DNA of 64,000 nt from Hymenobacter terricola. Its GTDB lineage: Bacteria; Bacteroidota; Bacteroidia; Cytophagales; Hymenobacteraceae. Shown here piece by piece: positions 8,722-16,602 of the stretch. The notes beneath the pieces were generated by a model, which did no database searches, was not told where the DNA came from, and worked only from the letters and a program-made list of their open reading frames with translations. A program made the position numbers and the translations under genes. Where the stretch lies: positions 1 to 64,000 of the forward strand of contig NZ_JAGEMO020000007.1 of assembly GCF_017921975.2 (NCBI RefSeq). The letters are read 5' to 3'. The first letter of the stretch is position 1. Each line of letters opens with the position of its first letter.

Positions 8722-11700
8722 TTATTCAATCGCGACTTTGCCGGTGTAGGTGGTGCCCTCGGCGGTGGCTTGCAGCAGGTAGAGGCCGGTGGCCAGGCCG
8801 GTCACGTCGAGGCCGGTTTGGGTGCCGTTCACGGCGGCTTCGCGGTCCACTACCACGCGGCCCTGGCCGTCGAGCAGGCGCAGGTGGGCCGTGGTGGCGC
8901 GGGTGGGCAGCAGCAGCGTGAGCGTGCCCCGGCTGATGGGATTTGGATAAATCGTGAGCGGGACTTTCGAGCTACTGGCGGTGCCGGTGGCCAGGGCCGC
9001 GCGGGCCCCGGGCACGGTCTGGAAGGTCCAGTGACCGCTGTAGAAAGTGGCGTCCACGGCCCAGCACTGGGCGTTGCCGGTCTGGTTTTCCACGTTCACG
9101 TAGGTGCCTTTCCACACGTTGCGGATGCGGGTGTAGCCGGCGTAAGGCTCCAGCACCCACTGGCCGCTGGTGAAGTAGTCGGGCACGGTGGTGCTTTCCA
9201 CCGAGGCCAGCTGGTTCTCAATGTTCATGTAGCGGCCGGTGCCCACGTTTTTGATGCGCTGGTTGCCATTAAAGCTTTCCAGGGTCCACTGGTAGGCAGT
9301 GCCGGCGGGCGCGGCGGCGTAGGTCACCACCTGGTTGTTGTCATACAGGTAAGTTCCTTTCCAACGGTTGATGATGTAGTAGGCCGTGACGCCGGTGCCG
9401 GTAGCAACTACCACCTGTATCTGGTCGGTCGAAGACAACGCCCCGTCGCTCACCGCCACCTGGAACACGTAGATGCCGGCGGTGAGCCCGCTCACGGTGG
9501 GCGCAACGGCCGTGGTGCTGCTGAACGTAGCGGCCGGGCCGCTCACCTTGGTCCAGGCGTAGGTCAATGGGTTGCCGTCGGGGTCGGCGCTGGCGGCGGC
9601 GGTGAGGCTGGTGCTGGTGGTGCCGGCGGCCAGGTTCTGGTCGGGGCCGGCATTGGCCACGGGGGCGCGATTGGCAGCGGCCACGGCCACCGTCACTTGC
9701 GCCGTGGACGAGAGCGAACCGTCGCTCACCGAAACCTGGAACACGTAGCTGTTGCCGCTGGCCAGCCCGCTCACGGTGGGCGACACGGCCGTGGTGCTGC
9801 TGAACGTAGCGGCCGGGCCGCTCACCTTGCTCCAGGTGTAGGCCAGCGGGCTGCCTTCGGGGTCCGAAGAGCCAGCGGCCGTGAGGGTGGCGCTGGTGGC
9901 CGTGCTGGCCAGGTTCTGGTTCGGGCCGGCATTGGCTATTGGCGCCTGGTTGCCGGTGGCGGCCAGGCCGTACGCCTGGATTTCGTAGATGCTGTAGCCG
10001 TACTGCTGCGACTTGTGGTCGCAGTAGATGGCGAGGTAGCGGCCGGTGAGGGCCACGGTCTGGTTGTCGAGGCGCGCCTGGTTGGGCAGGCCGGTGTAGT
10101 TCACCTTGGCCCAGGCGGCATTGGCGGGGTCGGGCGTGATGTTGCTGTTCGACGCCATGAGGTAGTAGGAGTCGGCATTCGCATTTTCCCACGACACCGT
10201 CACGCGGCTCAGGTTGTAGCTCGCGCCCAGGTCCACTTTAATCCATTCGGTCTGGGTAGCGCCGGCGCTGGTCACCGGGGCCGACCAGCGGCTGCTGAAC
10301 GAGTTATCCACGCCGTCCACGGCCAAACCTGGCACGTAGGTCACGCCCTGGTAGGTTTCGATGTTCGAAGCCGTGGCCGTCTTGTTCAGGGCCAGGTTCG
10401 GCAAGGTCAGGGCCAGCGAGCCGGTGATGGCGGCGCTGCTGCCGTTGGCGCTGTAGGCCTCCACCCAGAAGTTGTAGGTGGTTTGCACGCTCAGGCCAGT
10501 GGCGGTGTAGCTGCTGGCATTGGCGGCGGTGGTGGCGTTGGGCGTGCCCGGCTTGGTGGCCGAAGTGGACCAGTAAATCTTGTAGCCCGATTCGCGGGTC
10601 GAGTTATCGGTCCAGGTCAGGCTGGCCGAAGTGGGGCTGGCCTGGGCCAGATTCAGGCCCGTTGGCGCTTTGGGCAGGTCCGTCACGGTCGTCGTGAAGC
10701 TGACGGTTTTGGTGTTGATGCCGCCGTTGGCGGTGCCGCCGTTATCGGTCACGGTCACGGTCACAGCCGAGCTGCCGGCCGCCAGCGGCGTGAGCGAAAG
10801 CGTGCCCGTGGCATTGCAGGAAGTGTAGGCAACGGTGGGCGCGTTCAGCACCGTGCTGGTGGCGCGGGTGGCGGCAATGCTCACCGTCTGGGTGCAGTAG
10901 TCGCCATCGGAAATCCCGGTCAGGCCCACCGCTTTCACGCCGTCTTCTACGTTAATGATTTGGTTGGCAATGGCGTCGAGGGTCGGGGCCGAGTTGGGGC
11001 CGGCCGCGCCGTTGTTCAGTTTCAGCACATAAAAGCCGTTGGCCGGAATACTGGCAAAGGGCACCCAACCCGAAATATTGCCCCCGCTCACCGTCACCGA
11101 CGCGGCCGTTTGCGAGGCGTTCAGCAGGTTGGCCAGCGAGTAGGTGCCGTTCGGAATGGCCGTGCCGGTCAGGCTCAGCGCCACGTTGCTCTGCACCGTC
11201 GAGGCCATGTTCAGCACCACGAAAATGGTTTCGGAGCCGTAGGTCCGCACGAAGGAATACACGCCCGTCGAGCCGTTGGTCACCGTTTTGTAGCCGCCCC
11301 GGCGCAGCGCGGCCTGGGCCTTGCGCAGCGAAATCAGGTTTTTGTAGAGGCTCAGGAAGGAGTTGGGGTCGGCCTGCTCGCTGGCCACGTTGTAGGTGGC
11401 GTAGTCGCCGGCCGGCTCCCAGGGCGTGCCCGTCGTGAAGCCGCCGTTGGTGCCGTTGGTCCAGCGCATGGGGTCGCGGGCGTAGTTGTTGTTGCCGCCA
11501 CCGCCCACTTCGTCGCCGTAGTACACAAAGGGCACGCCGGGGGCCGTGAGCAGCCAGGCCGCCGCCACTTTGGCCTTGGCATCCTGGTTGTTGTTCAGGC
11601 GCGACTTCAGGCGCAAGGCTTTGTAGGAGTTGTCCTTATACAGGTCGTGGTTCGAGAAAAACGTCCCGAACTGCAGGAAGGGGTAGTAGCTCATCGACTC

Positions 11701-13251
11701 TTCCACCGGGGTTTGCAGGTAGCTCTTGTCCTCGTTGTTGAGGGCGTACTGCATGCCGTAGGCGATGTCGAACTGGAAGCCGATGTCGAAGCCCTGGTAC
11801 ACGTACTTCGAGGCTTCCAGGATGGTCGACGGCTGGGGGCCGCTCACGGGGTCGAACAGCCAGGTTTCGCCCACCGAGAAGGCGTTGGGGCTGGCGGCTT
11901 TGATGTGGGCGCGCCACTCGCGCCAGTAGGCGTAGGTGGCGGGCAGGCTGCGCTGGTCGCTCAGGCTGATGGCGTCGCCGTTTTCATACAGAAACATGGG
12001 CGCGTCGAGCCGGAAGCCGTCCACGTTCCGGCCCAGCCAGTAGCTGCTGATGTCCTTCACGGTGTTGCGCACCGAGCGGCTGTTGTAGTTCAAATCGGGC
12101 GTTTTGGTGCCGTATTTGCCCCAGTACACGTTGAAATTGGCGTTGGAGTGGCCGATGGCGTTGTTGCGCCAGGCCGAGCCGGGGTTGGTGGCGCGCCACA
12201 CGTAATAGTCGTCGTACTTGCCGCCCGCGCCCTGCGCCGAGCTCTGAAACCACGGGTGCTCGTCCGACGAGTGGTTGAACACCATGTCCAGAATCACCTT
12301 CATGCCACGGGCGTGCGCCGCCGCCACAAAGGCATCGAAATCGGCCTGTGTACCGATTTCCGCGATAATGCTTTTGTAGTCCTTCACCTCGTAGCCGCCG
12401 TAGTAGGGCTCCGAGGCATCGTGCACGGGCATCACGTAGAGGGCCGTCACGCCGAGGTCGGTGGTGGTGCTGGCGTTGCCGTCGTTCAGGTAGTCGAGCT
12501 TCTGGGTCATGCCCGCCAGGTCGCCGATGCCGTTGCCGTTGGTGTCAAAAAAGCTGCGCGGATAAATCTGGTAGAACACGGCGTCGTTCCACCAGCCCAG
12601 GGCCGCGTCCACGGTGGTTACGGTCACGGTCAGGGCGGTGGCCGTGGTGCTGCCGCTGGCGTTGGTAGCGGTCAGGCTCACGGTGTAGGTGCCGGCCGCG
12701 CCCCAGGTACAGGTCGGGTTTTGGGCCGTGGACGTGGCCGGGTTGCCGCCCTGAAACGTCCAGCTCCACGCGGTGGCCGCGCCACCGTCGGAGGCATCGT
12801 TAAAGCGCACTACTTCGCCGGGAATCGTCTTGGTTGAGGACGCGAAAAACTTCGCGTAGGGATACGGCGGCAGCTGGTCGTTCCACCAGTCGGTCAGGAC
12901 GTTGGCGAGCGTAGTGGCCTGCACCACGTACTTGCGGGCGGCCACGGTTTCGTTTATCGTGCTGCCCCCGTGGGTGAAGCGGTAGTTGTAGGTCAGCTGC
13001 GCGTCCGCGGCGGCCGGGCTGGTCACGGTAGCGGTGTAGATTTTGTCCCCGTCCGGGTCGGTCAGCGTCACGCCGCCGGCCGAAAAGCTGCCCAGCACCA
13101 CCACCGCATCGGTACCGACGGTGAACTGCCCCTGCTGAATCCGATACTGCATATTGACTCCGAACGTGACGTCGGCGGCGTGGACTGCGGTCTGGCTCAT
13201 GCCGTATAGCACGCCCAGGACCGCCAATACTTTAGCGACTCTTTGTTTCAT
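8722..13251 (-). CDS. Multidomain secreted alpha-amylase (GH13) with carbohydrate-binding, PKD, Fn3 and discoidin-like modules and T9SS sorting domain
   Basis: A 1509-residue secreted enzyme. In order: signal peptide (1-25, cut after VHA); a starch-binding-like beta domain (~26-115); a PKD domain (~133-212); GH13 barrel (~218-740) with Asp416 (VDGFRLD), Glu462 (VGETW) and Asp536 (SNHD); a cadherin/Ig-like region (~760-860); Fn3 (~865-955); an F5/8-type C discoidin-like domain (~960-1100); two PKD domains (~1105-1290); a beta-trefoil-like region with repeated INRWKGTYL / NVWKGTYVNVENQ motifs (~1300-1420); and a type A T9SS tail (IYPNPISRGTLTLLLP, ending KVAIE). It would cut starch outside the cell, feeding SusC/SusD. 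It is the fourth gene of the locus. Domain limits are estimates by eye; the catalytic call is firm. Confidence 0.93.
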   Translation of the reverse strand: MKQRVAKVLAVLGVLYGMSQTAVHAADVTFGVNMQYRIQQGQFTVGTDAVVVLGSFSAGGVTLTDPDGDKIYTATVTSPAAADAQLTYNYRFTHGGSTINETVAARKYVVQATTLANVLTDWWNDQLPPYPYAKFFASSTKTIPGEVVRFNDASDGGAATAWSWTFQGGNPATSTAQNPTCTWGAAGTYTVSLTATNASGSTTATALTVTVTTVDAALGWWNDAVFYQIYPRSFFDTNGNGIGDLAGMTQKLDYLNDGNASTTTDLGVTALYVMPVHDASEPYYGGYEVKDYKSIIAEIGTQADFDAFVAAAHARGMKVILDMVFNHSSDEHPWFQSSAQGAGGKYDDYYVWRATNPGSAWRNNAIGHSNANFNVYWGKYGTKTPDLNYNSRSVRNTVKDISSYWLGRNVDGFRLDAPMFLYENGDAISLSDQRSLPATYAYWREWRAHIKAASPNAFSVGETWLFDPVSGPQPSTILEASKYVYQGFDIGFQFDIAYGMQYALNNEDKSYLQTPVEESMSYYPFLQFGTFFSNHDLYKDNSYKALRLKSRLNNNQDAKAKVAAAWLLTAPGVPFVYYGDEVGGGGNNNYARDPMRWTNGTNGGFTTGTPWEPAGDYATYNVASEQADPNSFLSLYKNLISLRKAQAALRRGGYKTVTNGSTGVYSFVRTYGSETIFVVLNMASTVQSNVALSLTGTAIPNGTYSLANLLNASQTAASVTVSGGNISGWVPFASIPANGFYVLKLNNGAAGPNSAPTLDAIANQIINVEDGVKAVGLTGISDGDYCTQTVSIAATRATSTVLNAPTVAYTSCNATGTLSLTPLAAGSSAVTVTVTDNGGTANGGINTKTVSFTTTVTDLPKAPTGLNLAQASPTSASLTWTDNSTRESGYKIYWSTSATKPGTPNATTAANASSYTATGLSVQTTYNFWVEAYSANGSSAAITGSLALTLPNLALNKTATASNIETYQGVTYVPGLAVDGVDNSFSSRWSAPVTSAGATQTEWIKVDLGASYNLSRVTVSWENANADSYYLMASNSNITPDPANAAWAKVNYTGLPNQARLDNQTVALTGRYLAIYCDHKSQQYGYSIYEIQAYGLAATGNQAPIANAGPNQNLASTATSATLTAAGSSDPEGSPLAYTWSKVSGPAATFSSTTAVSPTVSGLASGNSYVFQVSVSDGSLSSTAQVTVAVAAANRAPVANAGPDQNLAAGTTSTSLTAAASADPDGNPLTYAWTKVSGPAATFSSTTAVAPTVSGLTAGIYVFQVAVSDGALSSTDQIQVVVATGTGVTAYYIINRWKGTYLYDNNQVVTYAAAPAGTAYQWTLESFNGNQRIKNVGTGRYMNIENQLASVESTTVPDYFTSGQWVLEPYAGYTRIRNVWKGTYVNVENQTGNAQCWAVDATFYSGHWTFQTVPGARAALATGTASSSKVPLTIYPNPISRGTLTLLLPTRATTAHLRLLDGQGRVVVDREAAVNGTQTGLDVTGLATGLYLLQATAEGTTYTGKVAIE

Positions 13252-13390
13252 GTGCGGTGGGATTTTGGATTGAAAGATGGAAGTGAAGCGGGGTGCCCGG
13301 CTAAGGCAAGGCAGTGGCAGCCAGGCCCCGCGAAGGGGCCGGAAAAGGTCTTTAGCTCGAAATCAGGGAAAAAGGGTTGACGAATACATC

Positions 13391-13422
13391 CGCGCCGGCC
13401 ACTGCAATCAGCCGCCGGCGCG
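13391..13422 (-). promoter_or_regulatory. Intercistronic hairpin after the T9SS protein gene
   Basis: Arms CGCGCCGG and CCGGCGCG (8 bp, perfect) with a 16-base loop lie about ten bases past the stop at 13432, in the 180-bp gap before the large amylase gene. There is no T-run, so a stabilising or attenuating stem is likelier than a full terminator. Confidence 0.5.
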
Positions 13423-13431
13423 AAGGGGGGT

Positions 13432-14598
13432 TTAGCGCGTCACGGCCAGGCGGCGGGTGGCAACTTTGTCGCCCACCCGCACCTGCACCAGGTAAACGCC
13501 GGTGGCCAGGTCGCTGCCGGACATCTTGAGGTCGTGGAAGCCCGCGTTTTGCCTGGCATCCAGCAGGATGCGCACTTCGCGGCCCAGCAAATCGGTGACG
13601 CGCACGGCTACGGCCTGGGTACCGCCCAGCACCTGGTACGAAATCGTGGATTCGTCCTGGGCCGGATTCGGGAACACGCTCATGGCCACCACGGCATCAT
13701 CGGCCTGGCGGGCACTGGTTACCACCACGTTGAGCATGGCCGCCTGGTTGCCGGCCAGGGCCGTAAAGTCGGGGTTGAAACCCAGGTTGTTGTTGCCATT
13801 GCCGGGGATTTCCGGAATCACGTCCGACGACCAATACGCGTCGCCGCTCACGTAGGCGGCCATCACGCGCACAATGGAAGCGCCCGAAGGCAGGCCCAGC
13901 GAGGCGCGGTTGAACTCGTATTCGAGGGCGTAGGAGCCGGCCCCGCCGCCGTTGGTGTTGCCGGGGTTGCTGGTGATGTCGCCGGTGGGCGTGGTCGGGG
14001 CCAGATAGGCTACCCGCGTGCCGGCAAACAGGCTGTAGACGCCGGTAGTGGAGGACGCCGGAATCGTATTGGCCATGCCGTCGGCCGTGGCGGGCGTGCT
14101 CAGGCCGTCGCCCAGCGACTTGGCCACGCCCGTGGTGGCCGTGTAGATGGCGGCCTGCACATCGCGGGTGCCGGTGGTGGCAATGGCCGCGTCGGCTTCC
14201 AGTTCCAGTTTGGTGCCGCCGATGCCGCCGCCGCTAAAGGTGCCAAAGACCGTGCTGGTGCCCGCAATAGCGGGCAGCCCCGTGCCCACGGGCACACCGG
14301 TCCGGTTCGGCAAGTCCATGTACAGCTGGAAGTTGTTGCCGCTGGCCTCCATGGTGCCGGCCAGGCCGATGTAGAGCTTGGTGCTGCTGTTGGCCCCGTA
14401 CATGCGCAGGAGGCCCGCAAAACCGAAGCCGGCATTGCCGACGTGCGCGGTGCTAAACGCGCCCAGCGACGTGTACTTGCCGCCGGCGGTGCCGATTTCA
14501 TTGGCATTTATGATGCCGTCGAGCGTAATCTGCGCTTGGGCGCTGAGCGTGGCTCCCGTCAAAGTAGCGAGCAGGGCCAGAGTAAGGGTTTTCTTCAT
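13432..14598 (-). CDS. T9SS-secreted protein of unknown function in the starch locus
   Basis: A 388-residue protein starting MKKTLTLALLATLTGATLSAQAQ (signal peptide), then ITLDGIINANEIG..., a Gly/Thr-rich beta-type body, and a C-terminal type A T9SS sorting domain (FPNPAQDESTISYQ ... DLATGVYLVQVRVGD). It holds the place where SusE/SusF-type starch-binding lipoproteins usually sit, right after SusD, but has no lipobox and uses T9SS export instead. The opening LDGIINANE resembles a CBM9-like or DOMON-like carbohydrate-binding domain seen at the front of other Bacteroidota surface proteins; this is a weak resemblance. A role in binding glucan outside the cell is an inference from position. The frame is open upstream to 14775, but the signal peptide fixes the start at 14598. 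Confidence 0.85.
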   Translation of the reverse strand: MKKTLTLALLATLTGATLSAQAQITLDGIINANEIGTAGGKYTSLGAFSTAHVGNAGFGFAGLLRMYGANSSTKLYIGLAGTMEASGNNFQLYMDLPNRTGVPVGTGLPAIAGTSTVFGTFSGGGIGGTKLELEADAAIATTGTRDVQAAIYTATTGVAKSLGDGLSTPATADGMANTIPASSTTGVYSLFAGTRVAYLAPTTPTGDITSNPGNTNGGGAGSYALEYEFNRASLGLPSGASIVRVMAAYVSGDAYWSSDVIPEIPGNGNNNLGFNPDFTALAGNQAAMLNVVVTSARQADDAVVAMSVFPNPAQDESTISYQVLGGTQAVAVRVTDLLGREVRILLDARQNAGFHDLKMSGSDLATGVYLVQVRVGDKVATRRLAVTR

Positions 14599-14671
14599 GA
14601 GTGAAAAAGTGAAATGTGAGTGGGAATAGAAAAAGTCGATGAAATGCTGCCGCCCTGGGGCAGTAATGGTG

Positions 14672-14778
14672 GGTTTCGGACTTAGTGCCTGGCTCACCCA
14701 AAAGCTGGCATTACCAGTGCCATCCCGAGGTTCCCACCCGGTTTCCCACCTTGGCCACCAGGCACTAAGTCCCAAACC
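14672..14778. repeat. 21-bp inverted repeat in the gap between susD and the next gene
   Basis: Arms 14672-14692 and 14758-14778 are complementary at 20 of 21 positions (GGTTTCGGACTTAGTGCCTGG against its inverse), separated by 65 bases. The structure fills most of the 199-bp gap and would form in the mRNA after the susD stop. It has no T-run. Confidence 0.75.
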
Positions 14779-14797
14779 GTGTATGTTTCAGCGCCGC

Positions 14798-16441
14798 TTA
14801 GTAGCCGGGGTTTTGCACCAGCGTGGGGTTGGCCACGAGGTCGGTGGAGGGCAGCGGATAGAGGTTGCGGAAAGCCGCGATGTCGTGGCCGGCTTTGGTG
14901 TCGGCGGGGCCGGAGTAGCCCTTGAAAGGCCAGTTATAGCCGGTGGTAAACTTGCCAAACCGGACGAGGTCCGTCCGGCGCGTGCCTTCCCAGTACAGCT
15001 CGCGGCCCCGCTCATCGAGAATGAAATTGGGGGCCGTGAGCTCGGCCAGGGTGATGCGGCCATCGGTGCCGCCGCCGGCGTTGCCGTAGGCCCGGTCCCG
15101 CAGGCCATTTACATAGGCCAGGGCCTGGGTTTGGGTGCCGCCGGTGCCGCCACGCAGCACAGCTTCGGCGTACATCAGCTGCACATCGGCCAGCCGGAAC
15201 AGCGTGAAGTCAGTATCCACGAAAATCTGCTGGGGGTCGTTGCCGTTGGCGCCGGTGGAGGTTTTGTTCCGCCACTTGGTCACGCCGTAGCCATCCGTGA
15301 AGGAAGTCAGGTCGTTGATTTCCAACGTCTGGCCGTTGGTAAAGAACATGGCCCGGCTATCGAAGCCGCTGGCGGGCGTGGGGAACAGCAGTGGCAGGTT
15401 TTTGCGGGTGCGGTTGCCGGCCCAGCCGCCGTTGATGCCAAAGCCGCTGGCCAGCATCCGGCCGCCCACGGCGGCGTGCACCAGGTAAGTGGTGCCGCCA
15501 TACACCTGTGACACCAGCCCGTCGCTCTCGAGCGGAAAGATGATTTCCGAGGCCGAAGTCACGTTGTTATCGGCCAGAAAGAGCAGGCGGTATTCCGGGG
15601 CCAGCCGGTAGTTGGCGGCCAGCACTTTGTTGCAATAGGTGAGGCAGTCGGTGTAGCGGGCCGTGCCCGTGTACACCTCGGCGTTGAGGTAGAGCTTGGC
15701 CAGCAGGGCCCAGGCGGCGCCCTGGTCGGCGCGGCCGTAGGGGCTGGTGTGGGCGGTTTTCAGCGCCGGCTCAATGGCTTTCAGTTCCGATTCGACGTAG
15801 GCAAACAGGGCGGCCCGGGTGGTTTGGTGGGGCAGGGCTTTGCTGGGCGCATCGGCTTCGGTCACGAAGGGCACATTGCCGTACAGGTCGAGGGCGTGGT
15901 AGTAGGCCAGGGCGCGCAGGAAGCGGGCTTCGGCGCGGTCGAGGCGGGCGTTATCGGCATCCACGCCGGTGATGCCGCGGGTGCTGAGCTTGTCGTCGCT
16001 GGTTTCGCGGATGAACTCATTGCACAGCGCCACTTCGTAGAAAATGCGGGTATAGCAGTTGTTTATCAGGTCGTTGGTCGAGGTCCAGCTCGCGGTGTTC
16101 AGCTCCTGCAGCGGGGCACTGTTCCAGGCCACCACGGCTTCGTCGGTAGTCAACTCCTGCAGGTACCAGTAGGCGCGCAGGTAGGCGGTTTCGCCCTCGT
16201 CCTTGCCCTGCCCGGCAAACACGTCGGGGGTGCCGGAGTTGCCCGACAGGTTGAAGCCGGCGTAGCACTTGGCCAGCACTTTGATGTAGTTGGCCGGGTC
16301 CTTATACACCGACTCGGTGTTGAGGTCGTAAAATGGCGTGCGGTCGAGGTCTTTGTTGCAAGCCGTGAGGCCGCCGGCAAATGAGGCAACGGTGAGGGCC
16401 AGCGCAAGGCCGCCGCGGCGCAGGAATGGGTGGGATTTCAT
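14798..16441 (-). CDS. susD: SusD/RagB-family nutrient-binding outer-membrane lipoprotein
   Basis: A 547-residue lipoprotein (signal peptide with lipobox LTAC, Cys28, followed by NKDLDRTPFYDLNTES, a typical SusD opening). Helical TPR-like segments follow, including the conserved ARFLRALAYYHALDLYGNVPFVTEAD and the late FILDERGRELYWEGTRRTDLVRFG block, which is diagnostic of RagB/SusD proteins. SusD caps the SusC barrel and binds glucan before import. It lies 161 bp downstream of susC on the same strand, with a long inverted repeat in between. It has the full length for the family. Starch as substrate is inferred from the four neighbouring GH13/GH97 genes; the binding residues themselves cannot be judged from sequence alone. 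Confidence 0.95.
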   Translation of the reverse strand: MKSHPFLRRGGLALALTVASFAGGLTACNKDLDRTPFYDLNTESVYKDPANYIKVLAKCYAGFNLSGNSGTPDVFAGQGKDEGETAYLRAYWYLQELTTDEAVVAWNSAPLQELNTASWTSTNDLINNCYTRIFYEVALCNEFIRETSDDKLSTRGITGVDADNARLDRAEARFLRALAYYHALDLYGNVPFVTEADAPSKALPHQTTRAALFAYVESELKAIEPALKTAHTSPYGRADQGAAWALLAKLYLNAEVYTGTARYTDCLTYCNKVLAANYRLAPEYRLLFLADNNVTSASEIIFPLESDGLVSQVYGGTTYLVHAAVGGRMLASGFGINGGWAGNRTRKNLPLLFPTPASGFDSRAMFFTNGQTLEINDLTSFTDGYGVTKWRNKTSTGANGNDPQQIFVDTDFTLFRLADVQLMYAEAVLRGGTGGTQTQALAYVNGLRDRAYGNAGGGTDGRITLAELTAPNFILDERGRELYWEGTRRTDLVRFGKFTTGYNWPFKGYSGPADTKAGHDIAAFRNLYPLPSTDLVANPTLVQNPGY

Positions 16442-16494
16442 GGGAGTGGTTGGTTGTCAGTTGTTGGTTGTCAGTCATTAGAGCTGACTGAAGG

Positions 16495-16590
16495 GTCATG
16501 CAGAGCGCAGCGAAGCATCTCGCATGTGGTGGTAATTCAATCGATTGGATTAGTTGAGCACGCGAGATGCTTCGCTGCGCTCTGCATGAC
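16495..16590. repeat. 29-bp perfect inverted repeat (REP-like) between susC and susD
   Basis: Arms 16495-16523 and 16562-16590 are perfect inverse copies (start GTCATGCAGAGCGCAGCGAA, inner end CATCTCGC) with a 38-base AT-richer loop. Sequences of the type GTCATGC-GAGCGCAGCGAAGCATCTC are known to recur between genes in many Bacteroidota, so this is probably a dispersed REP-type element and not unique to this operon. In the transcript it would give a very stable stem between susC and susD. Confidence 0.9.
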
Positions 16591-16602
16591 GTTCGCTCAT
16601 GC

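Noticed and set aside
8770..12837. Open frame of 1355 codons on the plus strand
   Set aside because: It is antisense to the large amylase gene, whose catalytic and sorting motifs are clear; the plus frame has no recognisable motif.
16495..16590. Inverted repeat as the ends of an insertion sequence
   Set aside because: Only 38 bases lie between the arms and there is no target duplication or transposase; a REP-like element is more likely.
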